64,000 nt of DNA from Alphaproteobacteria bacterium (GCA_024236075.1 JACKLE010000001.1:434001-498000); one strand, 5' to 3'; shown: positions 48,421 through 57,383, numbered from the stretch's first letter. Notes: generated by a model not told the origin, from the sequence alone. Numbers and translations: made by a program.

Positions 48421-49950
48421 ATGGGCCTGTCGCAGAAGCTCGAGCTCCGGCAAGGCCAGTCCCTTGTCATGACCCCCCAGCTGCAGCAGGCGATCAAGCT
48501 GCTGCAGCTTTCCAATCTCGAGCTCTCCGCCTATGTCGAGCAGGAACTCGAGCGAAATCCCTTTCTCGACCGCGACGACAGCGAAACCCGTGGCGAAGGC
48601 GATGCCGGGGAAGGCGAGGCGCGGGCTTCGGCCGGGGACGTCGCGCCGCTCGACGAGCATCTCAAGGCCGAGGCTCCTCCGAGCGAGCATGGCGGCGATC
48701 TCGATACGGACTTTGACAATGTCTACGCCGACCGCTCGAAAGCCGATCGGGAGGCGGAAGAGGCGGCGCACCGCCAGGCGCTGGCGATCGACTGGTCGAA
48801 CGCGCGCGGCGGCTCCTCGCGCTTCGACGACGAGGGGCGCGATCTCGAAGGCTCGCTCCACGAGAGCCTGACGCTGCGCGAACATCTCGCGAGCCAGATC
48901 GGCCTCGCCTTCACCGACGCGGCGGAGCGCCTCGTCGCCTCCTTCCTGGTCGACATGGTGGACGAGGCGGGCTATCTGCGCGCCGACATGGCCGAGATCG
49001 CAGACCGGCTGGGCGTCGAGCGGGCGGGCGTCGAATCGATTCTCGCGCGCCTTCAGAAGTTCGAGCCCACCGGCGTGTGCGCCCGCTCGCTCGCCGAGTG
49101 CATGCGCCTGCAGCTTCAGGAGCGCAATCGCTGCGACCCGGCCATGGCGGCGCTGCTCGAGCACCTCGATCTCGTCGCGCGGCGCGACATTGCGGGCCTC
49201 ACGCGGATCTGCGGCGTCGACGCCGAGGACGTCGTCGACATGATCGAGGAGCTGAAGCGCCTCAACCCCAAGCCCGGCCTCGTCTTCGGCCACGAGCCCG
49301 TGCAGCCCGTCGTGCCCGACGTCTTCGTGCGCGAGGGGCCCGAAGGCGGCTGGATTGTCGAATTGAACACGGAAACCTTGCCGCGGGTCCTTGTTAACCA
49401 GCGGTACTATGCCGAAGTGAATAAGCACTCGAAGTCGCGGGACGACCGATCCTACGTGTCCGAATGTTTCACGAACGCCAACTGGCTAGTGCGAAGCCTG
49501 GAGCAGCGGGCGACGACGATCCTCAAGGTCGCGACCGAGATCGTGCGCCAGCAGGACGGCTTCCTGGTGCACGGGGTCCAGCACCTGCGCCCGCTGAACC
49601 TCAGGACGGTCGCGGAGGCCATCTCGATGCACGAATCGACGGTGAGCCGCGTCACGGCGAACAAATACCTCGCGACCAAGCGCGGCATCTTCGAGCTGAA
49701 ATATTTCTTCACCTCGGCCATCGCCTCGGCGGTCGGCGGAGAGGCGCATTCGGCCGAGGCCGTGCGTCACCGCATCAAGGACCTCATCGAGAACGAATCG
49801 CCGCGGGACATTCTCTCGGACGACCGAATCGTGGCGATTCTGAAGGGTTCAGGCGTCGATATTGCGCGGCGCACCGTTGCCAAGTATCGGGAGGCGCTGC
49901 GCATCCCGTCCTCCGTGCAGCGCAGACGCATGAAGATGATGTCGGCGTGA
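48421..49950 (+). CDS. rpoN: RNA polymerase sigma-54 factor
   Basis: 509 aa. Region I: Gln/Leu-rich N-terminus (LELRQGQSLVMTPQLQQAIK). Region II: acidic linker (about 45-125). Region III: core-binding (CARSLAECMRLQLQERN) and HTH. The RpoN box ARRTVAKYREALRIP lies near the C-terminus. Enables enhancer-dependent promoters, for example nitrogen control. It follows lptB by 30 nt and precedes hpf and ptsN, the usual arrangement. Confidence 0.96.
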   Translation: MGLSQKLELRQGQSLVMTPQLQQAIKLLQLSNLELSAYVEQELERNPFLDRDDSETRGEGDAGEGEARASAGDVAPLDEHLKAEAPPSEHGGDLDTDFDNVYADRSKADREAEEAAHRQALAIDWSNARGGSSRFDDEGRDLEGSLHESLTLREHLASQIGLAFTDAAERLVASFLVDMVDEAGYLRADMAEIADRLGVERAGVESILARLQKFEPTGVCARSLAECMRLQLQERNRCDPAMAALLEHLDLVARRDIAGLTRICGVDAEDVVDMIEELKRLNPKPGLVFGHEPVQPVVPDVFVREGPEGGWIVELNTETLPRVLVNQRYYAEVNKHSKSRDDRSYVSECFTNANWLVRSLEQRATTILKVATEIVRQQDGFLVHGVQHLRPLNLRTVAEAISMHESTVSRVTANKYLATKRGIFELKYFFTSAIASAVGGEAHSAEAVRHRIKDLIENESPRDILSDDRIVAILKGSGVDIARRTVAKYREALRIPSSVQRRRMKMMSA

Positions 49951-49999
49951 GGGGGAGCCGGCTCGCCGGGGAGGGCGCGACGCCATGAAAGGAACGGCC

Positions 50000-50581
50000 A
50001 TGCGAATCCAGGTCAACGGCAAGCACGTCGATGTTGGGGACGCCCTGCGGGCTCACGTGAGCGACCGCCTCGCCTCGGCCGTGGCGAAGTATTACGACCG
50101 TCCCGTTGACGCCCACGTCACCGTCGCCCGCGATGCGAGCGAGTTCAAGGTCGACTGCTTTGTGCATCTGTCCACGGGCATGACGCTGCAGGGCCACGCG
50201 CGCTCGGCGGAGCCCTATCCGGCGGTCGATCAGGCTGTGGAACGCCTCGAAAAGCGCTTGCGGCGCTACAAGCGCCGCCTTAAGGACCACCACAATCATC
50301 GGGCCGAGCCCATTTCCGCGACCGCGGCCGCGTCCTATGTCCTTGCGGGCGACCTCGACGAGGCGGACGAGGAGCCGGAGGGTCTCAATCCTGTCGTGAT
50401 TGCGGAGGATACAACGCGGGTTCCGTCGCTCACGGTCGGCGAGGCCGTGATGCAGCTGGACTTTCTGGAGCAGCCGGCACTGCTGTTCCGCAATACGGCA
50501 CATGGGGGGCTGAACGTCGTCTATCGCCGCTCGGACGGTCATGTCGGGTGGATCGATCCGCAGGGATCGGGCGCCGCTTGA
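50000..50581 (+). CDS. hpf: Ribosome hibernation-promoting factor, long form
   Basis: 193 aa from ATG 50000; ATG 49985 is an alternative, but AAAGGAAC lies just upstream of 50000. N-terminal S30AE domain (about 1-100: IQVNGKHVDVGDALRAHVSD, FKVDCFVHLSTGMTLQGHAR) and the C-terminal dimerisation domain of long HPF (TLTVGEAVMQLDFLEQPALL-like, LNVVYRRSDGHVGWIDP). Pairs ribosomes into 100S particles in stationary phase. Downstream of rpoN. Confidence 0.93.
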   Translation: MRIQVNGKHVDVGDALRAHVSDRLASAVAKYYDRPVDAHVTVARDASEFKVDCFVHLSTGMTLQGHARSAEPYPAVDQAVERLEKRLRRYKRRLKDHHNHRAEPISATAAASYVLAGDLDEADEEPEGLNPVVIAEDTTRVPSLTVGEAVMQLDFLEQPALLFRNTAHGGLNVVYRRSDGHVGWIDPQGSGAA

Positions 50582-50702
50582 TCCATTTGAACGCTTCGGC
50601 GGGGGAAGACGGCATATCGTTGCGCAAGCCACGCCACGCAAAGTGGCCGTGATGTTGCTTTGGGGAGTCGAAGGGCCGCTCACCCGCCCTTTGGAGTAAG
50701 CG

Positions 50703-51167
50703 ATGGATTTGTCCGATCTCGTCAGCCCGGAAGCCGTCTTCGGCGGTCTCAAGGTCACGAGCAAGAAGCAGGCGCTCCAGGAGCTCGCCGCCCGCGCTGC
50801 CGCGGTGACGGGGGTCGAGGAGCGCGAAATCTTCGAGGTGCTCCTCGAGCGCGAGCGGCTCGGCTCGACCGGCGTCGGCGACGGGGTCGCCATACCGCAC
50901 GGCAAGCTCAAGGGCCTCGAGCGCCTTTACGGCGTCTTCGCCCGGCTCGACCGGCCGATCCCCTTCGATTCGATCGACGACGAGCCCGTCGACCTCGTCT
51001 TCGTGCTCCTCGTGCCGGCGGAGGCGGGCGCGGAGCACCTGAAGGCGCTCGCGCGCGTCTCGCGGCTCTTCCGTTCCAGGGAGATGCGGGAGAGGCTGCG
51101 GGCGGCGGAGGCCCCCGAGGCGCTCTATGCGCTGCTCGTCGAGCCCCAGGCCTCGCACGCCGCCTGA
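50703..51167 (+). CDS. ptsN: PTS IIA-like nitrogen regulatory protein PtsN
   Basis: 154 aa, EIIA-Ntr domain over the full length. The phosphorylated histidine is in GVAIPHGKLKGL (about residues 60-71). Part of the nitrogen phosphotransferase chain (PtsP-NPr-PtsN), which in alphaproteobacteria affects potassium transport and stringent control. Standard position after rpoN and hpf; starts 121 nt after hpf. Confidence 0.95.
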   Translation: MDLSDLVSPEAVFGGLKVTSKKQALQELAARAAAVTGVEEREIFEVLLERERLGSTGVGDGVAIPHGKLKGLERLYGVFARLDRPIPFDSIDDEPVDLVFVLLVPAEAGAEHLKALARVSRLFRSREMRERLRAAEAPEALYALLVEPQASHAA

Positions 51168-51182
51168 GCTAGCCCTCGCGGC

Positions 51183-51461
51183 TCAGTGGACGCTGACGGG
51201 CTCCATCTCGTACTGGCGCGCCGCCGCAAAGGCGGTCGCCCGGTCCTCGACCACGGCCATGGGCGTGCCGTCGGCCGCATGCACGGCATAGAGCACCGTA
51301 TCGCCGGCCAGCTCGCCTATTCCCTGGACCTTGCCTTCGAGCTCGCGCGCCGTGACGGGCCGGACGTAGACGATCTTCTCGTCCGTCCCGAGGCGCGCCA
51401 GCGCCTCCGGCGTCATGGCCGGGCCTTGCGCCCGAGCCGTCTCCGTCTTTTCCGAAACCAT
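51183..51461 (-). CDS. DUF1150 family small protein
   Basis: 92 aa. DUF1150 family, typical of Hyphomicrobiales and relatives, usually found next to a small heat-shock gene as here. Core ALARLGTDEKIVYVRPVTAR, LYAVHAADGTPMAVVEDRAT. Soluble; function unknown. ATG 51461 with GGAGTAGAG-like region upstream. Convergent with ptsN and 113 nt downstream of the Hsp20 gene, so probably in the same heat-shock transcript. Confidence 0.85.
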   Translation of the reverse strand: MVSEKTETARAQGPAMTPEALARLGTDEKIVYVRPVTARELEGKVQGIGELAGDTVLYAVHAADGTPMAVVEDRATAFAAARQYEMEPVSVH

Positions 51462-51574
51462 GTCTCTACTCCTTCACGTCCCGGTCCGGTCCGCCATGGG
51501 CCCCGGAACCGCCTTCTTGGCGCCCGCTGAAGAACCGGCGGGCCCTCGGCTTGGGTCGATGCGCACGGCGCGCG

Positions 51575-52060
51575 TCATTTGCCTCCGCGGCCGGTATCGA
51601 TCGCGAGCGCCGCGCCGTTGCCCTTTCGCGCCCCTTCCGCCCGTGCCTCGCCGTCCATGATGTCAACCCTGCGGACGCTTTCGGTCGGGCGGGGGCGCCT
51701 CAGATCGATCGACAGCAGCCCGTCGGCGAGCTCCGCGCCGGCGATCTCGATTCCGTCGGCGAGCACGAAGGCCCGCTGGAACTGGCGCGCCGCGATTCCG
51801 CGATGGAGGTAGGTTCGCGGCGCCTCGTCCTCGGCGCGCCGGCCGCGCACGACGAGCTGGTTGTCCTCGACCGTGACGCTGAGATCGCCCCGCTTGAAGC
51901 CCGCTACGGCGAGCGTGATGCGCAGGCGGTCGCCGTCGACCTGCTCGATATTGTAGGGCGGATAGCCGTCCGAGCTCGCCTTGCTCACCCGGTCGAGCAC
52001 GCGCTCGAGATCCTCGAAGCCGAGGAGGAGGGGACTGTTGAACAGAGGCGGTGTCGTCAT
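51575..52060 (-). CDS. Hsp20 small heat-shock protein (IbpA-like)
   Basis: 161 aa. Alpha-crystallin domain from about 35-130: YPPYNIEQVDGDRLRITLAV, VTVEDNQLVVRGRRAEDEAP, YLHRGIAARQFQRAFVLADG, and a C-terminal DGLLSIDLRRPRP. A holdase that keeps unfolded proteins soluble. ATG 52060; AGAGGG sits 9-14 nt upstream. An RpoH-type promoter lies about 100 nt upstream with a G/C-rich leader between, consistent with heat induction. Confidence 0.93.
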   Translation of the reverse strand: MTTPPLFNSPLLLGFEDLERVLDRVSKASSDGYPPYNIEQVDGDRLRITLAVAGFKRGDLSVTVEDNQLVVRGRRAEDEAPRTYLHRGIAARQFQRAFVLADGIEIAGAELADGLLSIDLRRPRPTESVRRVDIMDGEARAEGARKGNGAALAIDTGRGGK

Positions 52061-52164
52061 GGCAAAGCCCTCTTTCAAGCGACTTCTCAAGGCCTCTCCG
52101 CGTGACGCCCGAGGGGCCTTCCTTGCCTTCGCGCCGGCCCGTCCTCGCGGCGCCGACAGGGGAT

Positions 52165-52193
52165 AGATGGGCCCGGTACGGGCCGTGAACAAG
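52165..52193 (-). promoter_or_regulatory. RpoH (sigma-32)-type promoter of the hsp20 gene
   Basis: On the minus strand CTTG (52190-52193) is separated by 18 nt from CCCATCT (52165-52171), close to the alphaproteobacterial RpoH pattern CTTG-N17/18-C(C/T)TATNT with one mismatch. Distance to ATG 52060 gives a leader of about 95 nt. Confidence 0.55.
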
Positions 52194-52344
52194 GGCTTGT
52201 CTGCCCGGCGCGGTCCATCCACCAGGGGCTGCCCGCGTCCGGCGGGAGCTTGTTCTCGACCCCGTCCTCTGCGCATCTAAGGGCCCCGCGCGGGGAGGGC
52301 CGGGGCCCTCGACCCGGCTCTTGGGGCCAGCCATCGTGAGGGTG

Positions 52345-53220
52345 ATGCGCTTCCACATTCACCATCCGGTCGCCCAGACCGGGCTTGCGCTAATTCTCCT
52401 CGTCTCGGCGCTCGCCCTGGCGGCAAGTCCCGCCATGGGACGCAGCGCCGGCCTCTGGGTCCTCTCCGTCTTCGCCTGCGTGAACCCCCTTCTCGGCTAC
52501 TATGCCGTGCATTGGTGGCGATACACGCTCGTGTCCGTGGCGGGGCTGGCCGCGCTTTCCTTCGCCCATGCGGCGGTCGTGGGGCTGCTCGGCGGCGGAC
52601 TTGCCGGAGGGGCACAGGCAGCGCTCCTCTCGCTGCGCGTGCCGCTTCTCGTCTATGCCTGCGCGGTCGCGGTCACCGGCGCGGCCCGCTTTGCGGCCAT
52701 CGCCGTTCGGCCGCGCCGCGGACGCGACGGGGCCGTGCTCGAGACACTCGTGCCCGAGCCCGTGCTCTATTCGGGCATGGTCGTCCTCGGTCTCGTCATC
52801 GGCTCGGCGAGCTTCCTCGGCGCCTATCGCGTCACGGGCGCCCTGAGTGCGCGCGGCGAGGTGGGGCAAGGCGACGCCCTGGAGCGCACGGCGCTCGTGC
52901 AGCTCGTGGGAGAGGGCAAGGTCGGCGGGCGTCGCCTCGCGCTCGGCGCGACCAACGCGACGCCCTACGTCATCACCGAGATCACCATTCTCGTGAAGCC
53001 CGCCGAGGAACGGCCGCTTCCCGCGCCGCTGACAGTGACGCGCGACTTTTCCGAGGACCCCTGGATGCCGGGCGCGCGTCTGGACGACACTCTGGTGCTT
53101 CCCCCGGCCTGGGAGGGGCTTTCCGTCACCTGGTCGGTCGAGAGCGCCCAGGGCGCTCCCGCCCGCACGCCGGGCCGCATCGACGTCAAGACCGGGGCGC
53201 CGCCCGCGCCCGGGCGCTGA
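52345..53220 (+). CDS. Multi-span membrane protein with C-terminal soluble domain, unknown function
   Basis: 291 aa. Five or six hydrophobic segments (about 10-30, 38-55, 58-80, 88-105, 140-160) are followed by a soluble domain from about 175 with LVQLVGEGKVGGRRLALGAT and PYVITEITILVKPAEERPLP. No family recognised. Start uncertain: ATG 52345 (MRFHIHHPVAQT) or the GTG codons at 52336/52342. Followed after 17 nt by a small unknown gene. Possibly a sensor or envelope factor; no evidence beyond topology. Confidence 0.55.
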   Translation: MRFHIHHPVAQTGLALILLVSALALAASPAMGRSAGLWVLSVFACVNPLLGYYAVHWWRYTLVSVAGLAALSFAHAAVVGLLGGGLAGGAQAALLSLRVPLLVYACAVAVTGAARFAAIAVRPRRGRDGAVLETLVPEPVLYSGMVVLGLVIGSASFLGAYRVTGALSARGEVGQGDALERTALVQLVGEGKVGGRRLALGATNATPYVITEITILVKPAEERPLPAPLTVTRDFSEDPWMPGARLDDTLVLPPAWEGLSVTWSVESAQGAPARTPGRIDVKTGAPPAPGR

Positions 53221-53237
53221 AGCGAGGAGCAATTTCG

Positions 53238-53531
53238 GTGACCGAGACCAAGCTCACGGCCAATCTGCCCGACATGACCATCGAGCTCTCCCATCGCGCG
53301 CTTGCCGACGGCAAGGGCGAGGAGCTCACGCTCGTCGTGACGGCGCTCGAGGGGTTCGCCGTTCCGGCCCTCGCCTGGCCGATAATGCAGGCCCTGCCGC
53401 CGCCCGGCGGGCGCCCGTTGCCGGCCTTCCTCGATCCCTGGAGCGCGTTCGCGCTGTGGCGCGGACTTGCCGAGGCGAGCCTGGCGCCCTGGCGGGCCTA
53501 TTGGCGCGCGGCGCTCGGCCTCGGTCGGTGA
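53238..53531 (+). CDS. Small protein of unknown function
   Basis: 97 aa with a GTG start at 53238 preceded by GAGGAG. N-terminal TETKLTANLPDMTIELSHRA, then ELTLVVTALEGFAVPALAWP and a Trp-rich C-terminal part (PWSAFALWRGLAEASLAPWR). It lacks a clear signal or motif, and is amphipathic rather than clearly membrane-spanning. Likely co-transcribed with the preceding membrane protein gene (17 nt gap). Not recognised. Confidence 0.5.
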   Translation: MTETKLTANLPDMTIELSHRALADGKGEELTLVVTALEGFAVPALAWPIMQALPPPGGRPLPAFLDPWSAFALWRGLAEASLAPWRAYWRAALGLGR

Positions 53532-53691
53532 CCCGCCACGCCTTGCGGCGGGGCTCGGGCATTCTCACAATATCTTGCGGCGGGCAGGCGATTTCGGCTG
53601 CTTCGCCCAAGCGAATCGGCGAGCTTGCGGTGCGCGGACTCGCGGCTCGTCGCGGGGGCGGCCATGAGACGAACGCGCAAGGGGGTCATCG

Positions 53692-54900
53692 GTGCGGGCG
53701 GGTGCGCAAAGCCTTGAGAGCCCTGCGCTCGGCGTGCCCGACGGAGGGCAGCCGCGCTTGCCCTCGCTTCACACGCAGTCCCATGTCTTCCTCGTCGTCG
53801 CCATCGCCGGCGTGATGGCGCTGGCGCTCGCGCTGGCCTTCGGGCTCGGCTATGTGCGCGAGCTCGAGCGCGGGCTCCTCGATCCGCGCGCCGTGCCCAA
53901 CGAAACCCTCGCCGCGCTCGATCGCGCCGAGCTCAGGCTCGGGCCGCCCGGCGCGCTCGGCCTCGTCCATCGCTTTCTCGCCGAATCCGATCCGGTGCTG
54001 CTCGACGAGCTCGATCAGGCGATCGGGTCCGGCCACGCAGCGCTTTCGCGTGCGATCGCCGTCGGCGGCGGCCTCATCGAGGATCCGGACGCGCTGCTAT
54101 GGACCGAGCGCAGCCTCTCGGACGTGGCGAAGCGGCTGCGCCTCGGCGCCGATGTCGACGCCATGACGGCGAGCGTCTTCGCGGAGGCGGCCTATCGCAG
54201 CCTCGCGGCGGAGATCTCCCGCGTCGAGCGGCGCGAGATGGCGCGGCGCATTCTGTCGCTGCACAAGGTCACGGTGTTTGGCCAGGCGCTCATCGCGGTC
54301 GCGCTCCTTTTCGTCGTGGGCATGGCGTTGGCCTTCGCGACCATCCTGCGCAGATCCGTCCGTGAGCCGATGGATGCGCTGCTGCAGAGCCTCGTGGAGA
54401 CGGATGCCGACGGCGCGAAGGGCAAGGTCTGGGGCCTCTCCCGCGACGACGAGTACGGAACGCTCGCGCGCGCGATCGCGCGCTATGCCCGCGACGGGGG
54501 CTCGGGCGCCGCCGAGGGGCCGGCGCAGGGCTCCGCCGTGCGCGACGCGCTGGCGCGGCTCGAGGCGCTTGCGGTCAAGGCGGCACCGCACGGCGAAGCG
54601 CAGGTTGCCGGGTCCGACGCGGCGGACCGTTCCGCCGGTCCCCTTCCCGCTATGCGCGACGCGGTGCGCCGCATCGACGCGCTGCAGGCTGAGATCGCGC
54701 GCGTCTCGTCGGGGATCGGCGAGATCGAGGCGGCCCTCGCGCCCAAGGAGGGCGAATCCTCCGGCGCGCAGGCCGCGCCCGTCGAGGCGGAGGCCGAGCG
54801 GGCCGTCGTCACGCTCATCGAGATCATCGAGAGCGCGAACGGGCTCGCTGCCCGGCTCTCGGCGCTCGCGGACCACGAAACGACGCGCGCCGCCGGCTGA
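53692..54900 (+). CDS. HAMP-domain membrane protein without output domain
   Basis: 402 aa. Two transmembrane helices (about 31-55 and 201-223) enclose a periplasmic helical domain; after TM2 comes a HAMP-like segment (RRSVREPMDALLQSLVETDA ... DDEYGTLARAIARYARD, about 222-270). Then a coiled, Ala/Glu-rich C-terminus (RRIDALQAEIARVSSGIGEI) with no kinase, GGDEF or chemotaxis domain. GTG start at 53692 with AAGGGGGT upstream. It resembles the sensor half of a receptor; partner unknown. Confidence 0.65.
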   Translation: MRAGAQSLESPALGVPDGGQPRLPSLHTQSHVFLVVAIAGVMALALALAFGLGYVRELERGLLDPRAVPNETLAALDRAELRLGPPGALGLVHRFLAESDPVLLDELDQAIGSGHAALSRAIAVGGGLIEDPDALLWTERSLSDVAKRLRLGADVDAMTASVFAEAAYRSLAAEISRVERREMARRILSLHKVTVFGQALIAVALLFVVGMALAFATILRRSVREPMDALLQSLVETDADGAKGKVWGLSRDDEYGTLARAIARYARDGGSGAAEGPAQGSAVRDALARLEALAVKAAPHGEAQVAGSDAADRSAGPLPAMRDAVRRIDALQAEIARVSSGIGEIEAALAPKEGESSGAQAAPVEAEAERAVVTLIEIIESANGLAARLSALADHETTRAAG

Positions 54901-55024
54901 GCCCCGGCTTTGCGACCGCCTTCCGGAATCGACGCGTTTCGACCGGTTCTGGTCAATCCTCGTTAACCCTGCGGCCCTATACACGATGACGGACCCCGTC
55001 AACGTGAGGTGAGGAGCCGCGCCC

Positions 55025-56044
55025 ATGCGATCCGCGAGCCCGACAAAATCGGCCAGGCTGAGCCGCCTCACTGTCGCGCTGTGCCTCGCCATCGCCTTTG
55101 TCGGCACGGCGTGCAGCCATACGCCCGCCGAGGCCGCGCGCTTCGGCTCGACGCCCTCGTTCGGCGCGCCCGAGCCCAAGGCCAAGCCCTATCGCGTCAA
55201 GGTCGCCGCGGGCGACACGCTGTGGAGCCTCGCGCGCCGTCACGACGTCGCGCTGTCGACCCTTGCGAGCGCCAACGGCCTCACGGCGCCCTACGCGCTC
55301 AGGGCCGGCCAGACGCTCGAGATTCCCGCCCCGCCCTCGGTGCGCGTGCGCGAGGGCGAGACGCTCGACCAGATCGCCCGGGCCTATCGCGTCGACCGGG
55401 CCGAACTCGCCGAGCTCAATCGTCTGGGCAAGGACGGAACCATCCGCTCCGGCCAGAGCCTGCTTCTGCCGGACGACGCCGCAAAGCGCCGGCTCGACGG
55501 CGTGGCGACCGCCCCGCGCGCCGTGGCCGCCGCGCCCAGTCCGGCCGCGAAGCCGGCGGCGAAGGCCGCGAAGAGGCAGTTCGAGCCCGCTCCCGCTCCG
55601 GCGCGCTATGTCTCCTCCTCGGGCCGCGTCCCGAGCGGCCAGGAGCGCCCTCTCGCTTGGCCGGTCGAGGGGCGCATCATCTCCACCTTCGGCGCGAAGG
55701 ACGGCGGCCTCTACAATGACGGCATCAACATCGCCGTGGCCACCGGCACGCCCGTGAAGGCGGCCGAGGACGGCGTCGTCGTCTATCACGGCAACGAGCT
55801 CCGGGCCTTCGGCAACCTCGTCCTGCTCGAGCATCCCGGCGGGGTGATCACGGCCTATGCCCACAATTCGCGCCTCAAGGTGCGCAAGGGCGACAAGGTC
55901 GCGCGCGGCGACGTCATCGCCTATGCCGGCTCCAGCGGAACGGTCGCCGAGCCCCAGCTCCACTTCGAGGTGCGCGAGGGGACGAAGGCCAAGGACCCGC
56001 TCACCTTCCTCTCGGCGCGGCGCATCCTGGTGTCGAGCCGCTAG
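55025..56044 (+). CDS. NlpD/DipM-like LysM and LytM-domain envelope protein
   Basis: 339 aa. Signal region (to ~35, with a weak lipobox-like VGTAC), two LysM repeats binding peptidoglycan (about 56-100: VAAGDTLWSLARRHDVALST; 110-155: VREGETLDQIARAYRVDRAE), an Ala/Pro/Lys linker and a C-terminal M23/LytM domain. The first zinc-binding His of active LytM enzymes is replaced (LYNDGINIA), as in NlpD, EnvC and DipM, so it is probably an amidase activator in cell division rather than a hydrolase. Convergent 4-nt overlap with the DUF815 ATPase. Confidence 0.85.
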   Translation: MRSASPTKSARLSRLTVALCLAIAFVGTACSHTPAEAARFGSTPSFGAPEPKAKPYRVKVAAGDTLWSLARRHDVALSTLASANGLTAPYALRAGQTLEIPAPPSVRVREGETLDQIARAYRVDRAELAELNRLGKDGTIRSGQSLLLPDDAAKRRLDGVATAPRAVAAAPSPAAKPAAKAAKRQFEPAPAPARYVSSSGRVPSGQERPLAWPVEGRIISTFGAKDGGLYNDGINIAVATGTPVKAAEDGVVVYHGNELRAFGNLVLLEHPGGVITAYAHNSRLKVRKGDKVARGDVIAYAGSSGTVAEPQLHFEVREGTKAKDPLTFLSARRILVSSR

Positions 56045-56916
56045 AGCGCCTTGCCCTTCCGGCCCGCCAGATCCTGCAGGAACTGCCAGGCGACGCGGCC
56101 CGACCGCGCGCCGCGCGTCGCGGCCCATTCGATGGCCTCGGCCTGCCAGCCGTCGCGCGCGAGGCCGAGCCCGTAATAGGCGACATAGCCCTCGATCATG
56201 GCGAGGTAGTCGTCCTGCGCGCAGGCATGGAAGCCGAGCCAGAGGCCGAAGCGGTCCGACAGCGAGACCTTCTCCTCCACCGCCTCGGATGGATTGATGG
56301 CGGTCGAGCGCTCGTTCTCCATCATGTCGCGGGGCATGAGGTGGCGCCGGTTCGACGTCGCGTAGAAGAGGACGTTCGCCGGTCGGCCGCCGAGCCCGCC
56401 CTCGAGCACCGCCTTGAGCGATTTGTAGCTCGTGTCGTCGCGGTCGAAGGAAAGGTCGTCGCAGAAGAGGAGGCAGCGCCGGTCCGTCTCCCGGGCGAGG
56501 GCCATCAGGCGCGGCAGGCTTCCTATGTCCTCGCGGTGGATCTCGACTAGGGCCGGGCCGGGCGGCGCGACGCGGGCGGCCTCGGCATGCACGGCCTTGA
56601 CGAGCGAGCTCTTGCCCATGCCGCGCGCGCCCCACAGGAGGGCGTTGTTCGCGGGCAGGCCCCTGGCGAAGCGCAGCGTGTTGTCGAGGAGGATGTCCCG
56701 GACGCGGTCTATTCCCTTGAGGAGCGCGAGCGGGACCCGCGAGACCGTCGGCACGGGCTCGAGCGCGAAGGCCTCCGCGTTCCAGACGAAGGCGTCCGCC
56801 GCGCCCCAGTCGGGCGGGGCGGGGTCCTTCGGCGCGAGGCGCTCGAGGGCCTCGGCGATCCGAGCGAGAAGCGCCAGGCGCTCTTCCTCGGCCTTGGGTC
56901 GGGTGGGCGTGCTCAT
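56041..56916 (-). CDS. DUF815 family AAA ATPase
   Basis: 291 aa. Walker A ALLWGARGMGKSSLVKAVHA (about 95-114), Walker B CLLFCDDLSFDRDD, sensor region VLFYATSNRRHLMPRDM, and VEEKVSLSDRFGLWLGFHAC. DUF815 proteins are single-domain AAA-like ATPases common in proteobacteria with no settled role. ATG 56916 (MSTPTRPKAE). Convergent with the NlpD-like gene (stops overlap by 4 nt) and divergent from yajC with 179 nt between. Confidence 0.85.
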   Translation of the reverse strand: MSTPTRPKAEEERLALLARIAEALERLAPKDPAPPDWGAADAFVWNAEAFALEPVPTVSRVPLALLKGIDRVRDILLDNTLRFARGLPANNALLWGARGMGKSSLVKAVHAEAARVAPPGPALVEIHREDIGSLPRLMALARETDRRCLLFCDDLSFDRDDTSYKSLKAVLEGGLGGRPANVLFYATSNRRHLMPRDMMENERSTAINPSEAVEEKVSLSDRFGLWLGFHACAQDDYLAMIEGYVAYYGLGLARDGWQAEAIEWAATRGARSGRVAWQFLQDLAGRKGKAL

Positions 56917-57095
56917 GGCCGGCGGTATTGGCACGAGAGGGCCGAAAGGGTCAATTCGGCGGCGCGCCGTGCCCGAGGGGCCGAAACGTCCCGCGTTTGC
57001 AATCCCTTGGGGCGCCGCTATAGTCGCCGCGCCGAACGGGACGGCCCCCAAACCGGGCCGAACGACCGCCCGACGCCGGAGGAGCGCCAGCGCCG

Positions 57096-57383
57096 ATGAA
57101 CGAGAACATCAGCTTTTTCGTGATGATGGCGGCGATCTTCGCCATCTTCTATTTCATGATCATCCGCCCTCAGAACAAGCGGATGAAAGACCATCGCGAC
57201 ATGGTCGCGAATCTGCGGCGCGGCGACACGGTGGTCTTCTCCGGCGGCCTCATCGGCAAGATCAAGAAGGTCATGGAGAACGACGAGGCGATCGTCGAGG
57301 TCGCGGACGGCGTCCAGCTCAAGATCGTCAAGCAGTCGGTGACCGAGGTCCGCGCCAAATCCGAGCCGAGCGCGGATCAGTAG
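57096..57383 (+). CDS. yajC: Sec translocon accessory protein YajC
   Basis: 95 aa. One N-terminal transmembrane helix (ISFFVMMAAIFAIFYFMII, about 4-22) then RPQNKRMKDHRDMVANLRRG and DTVVFSGGLIGKIKKVMEND, the YajC signature. Binds SecDF-YidC. First gene of the secDF cluster; GGAGGAG lies upstream of ATG 57096. Confidence 0.95.
   Translation: MNENISFFVMMAAIFAIFYFMIIRPQNKRMKDHRDMVANLRRGDTVVFSGGLIGKIKKVMENDEAIVEVADGVQLKIVKQSVTEVRAKSEPSADQ

Noticed and set aside
47563..49428. 621-codon minus-strand frame opposite lptB and rpoN
   Set aside because: Antisense artefact across two conserved genes.
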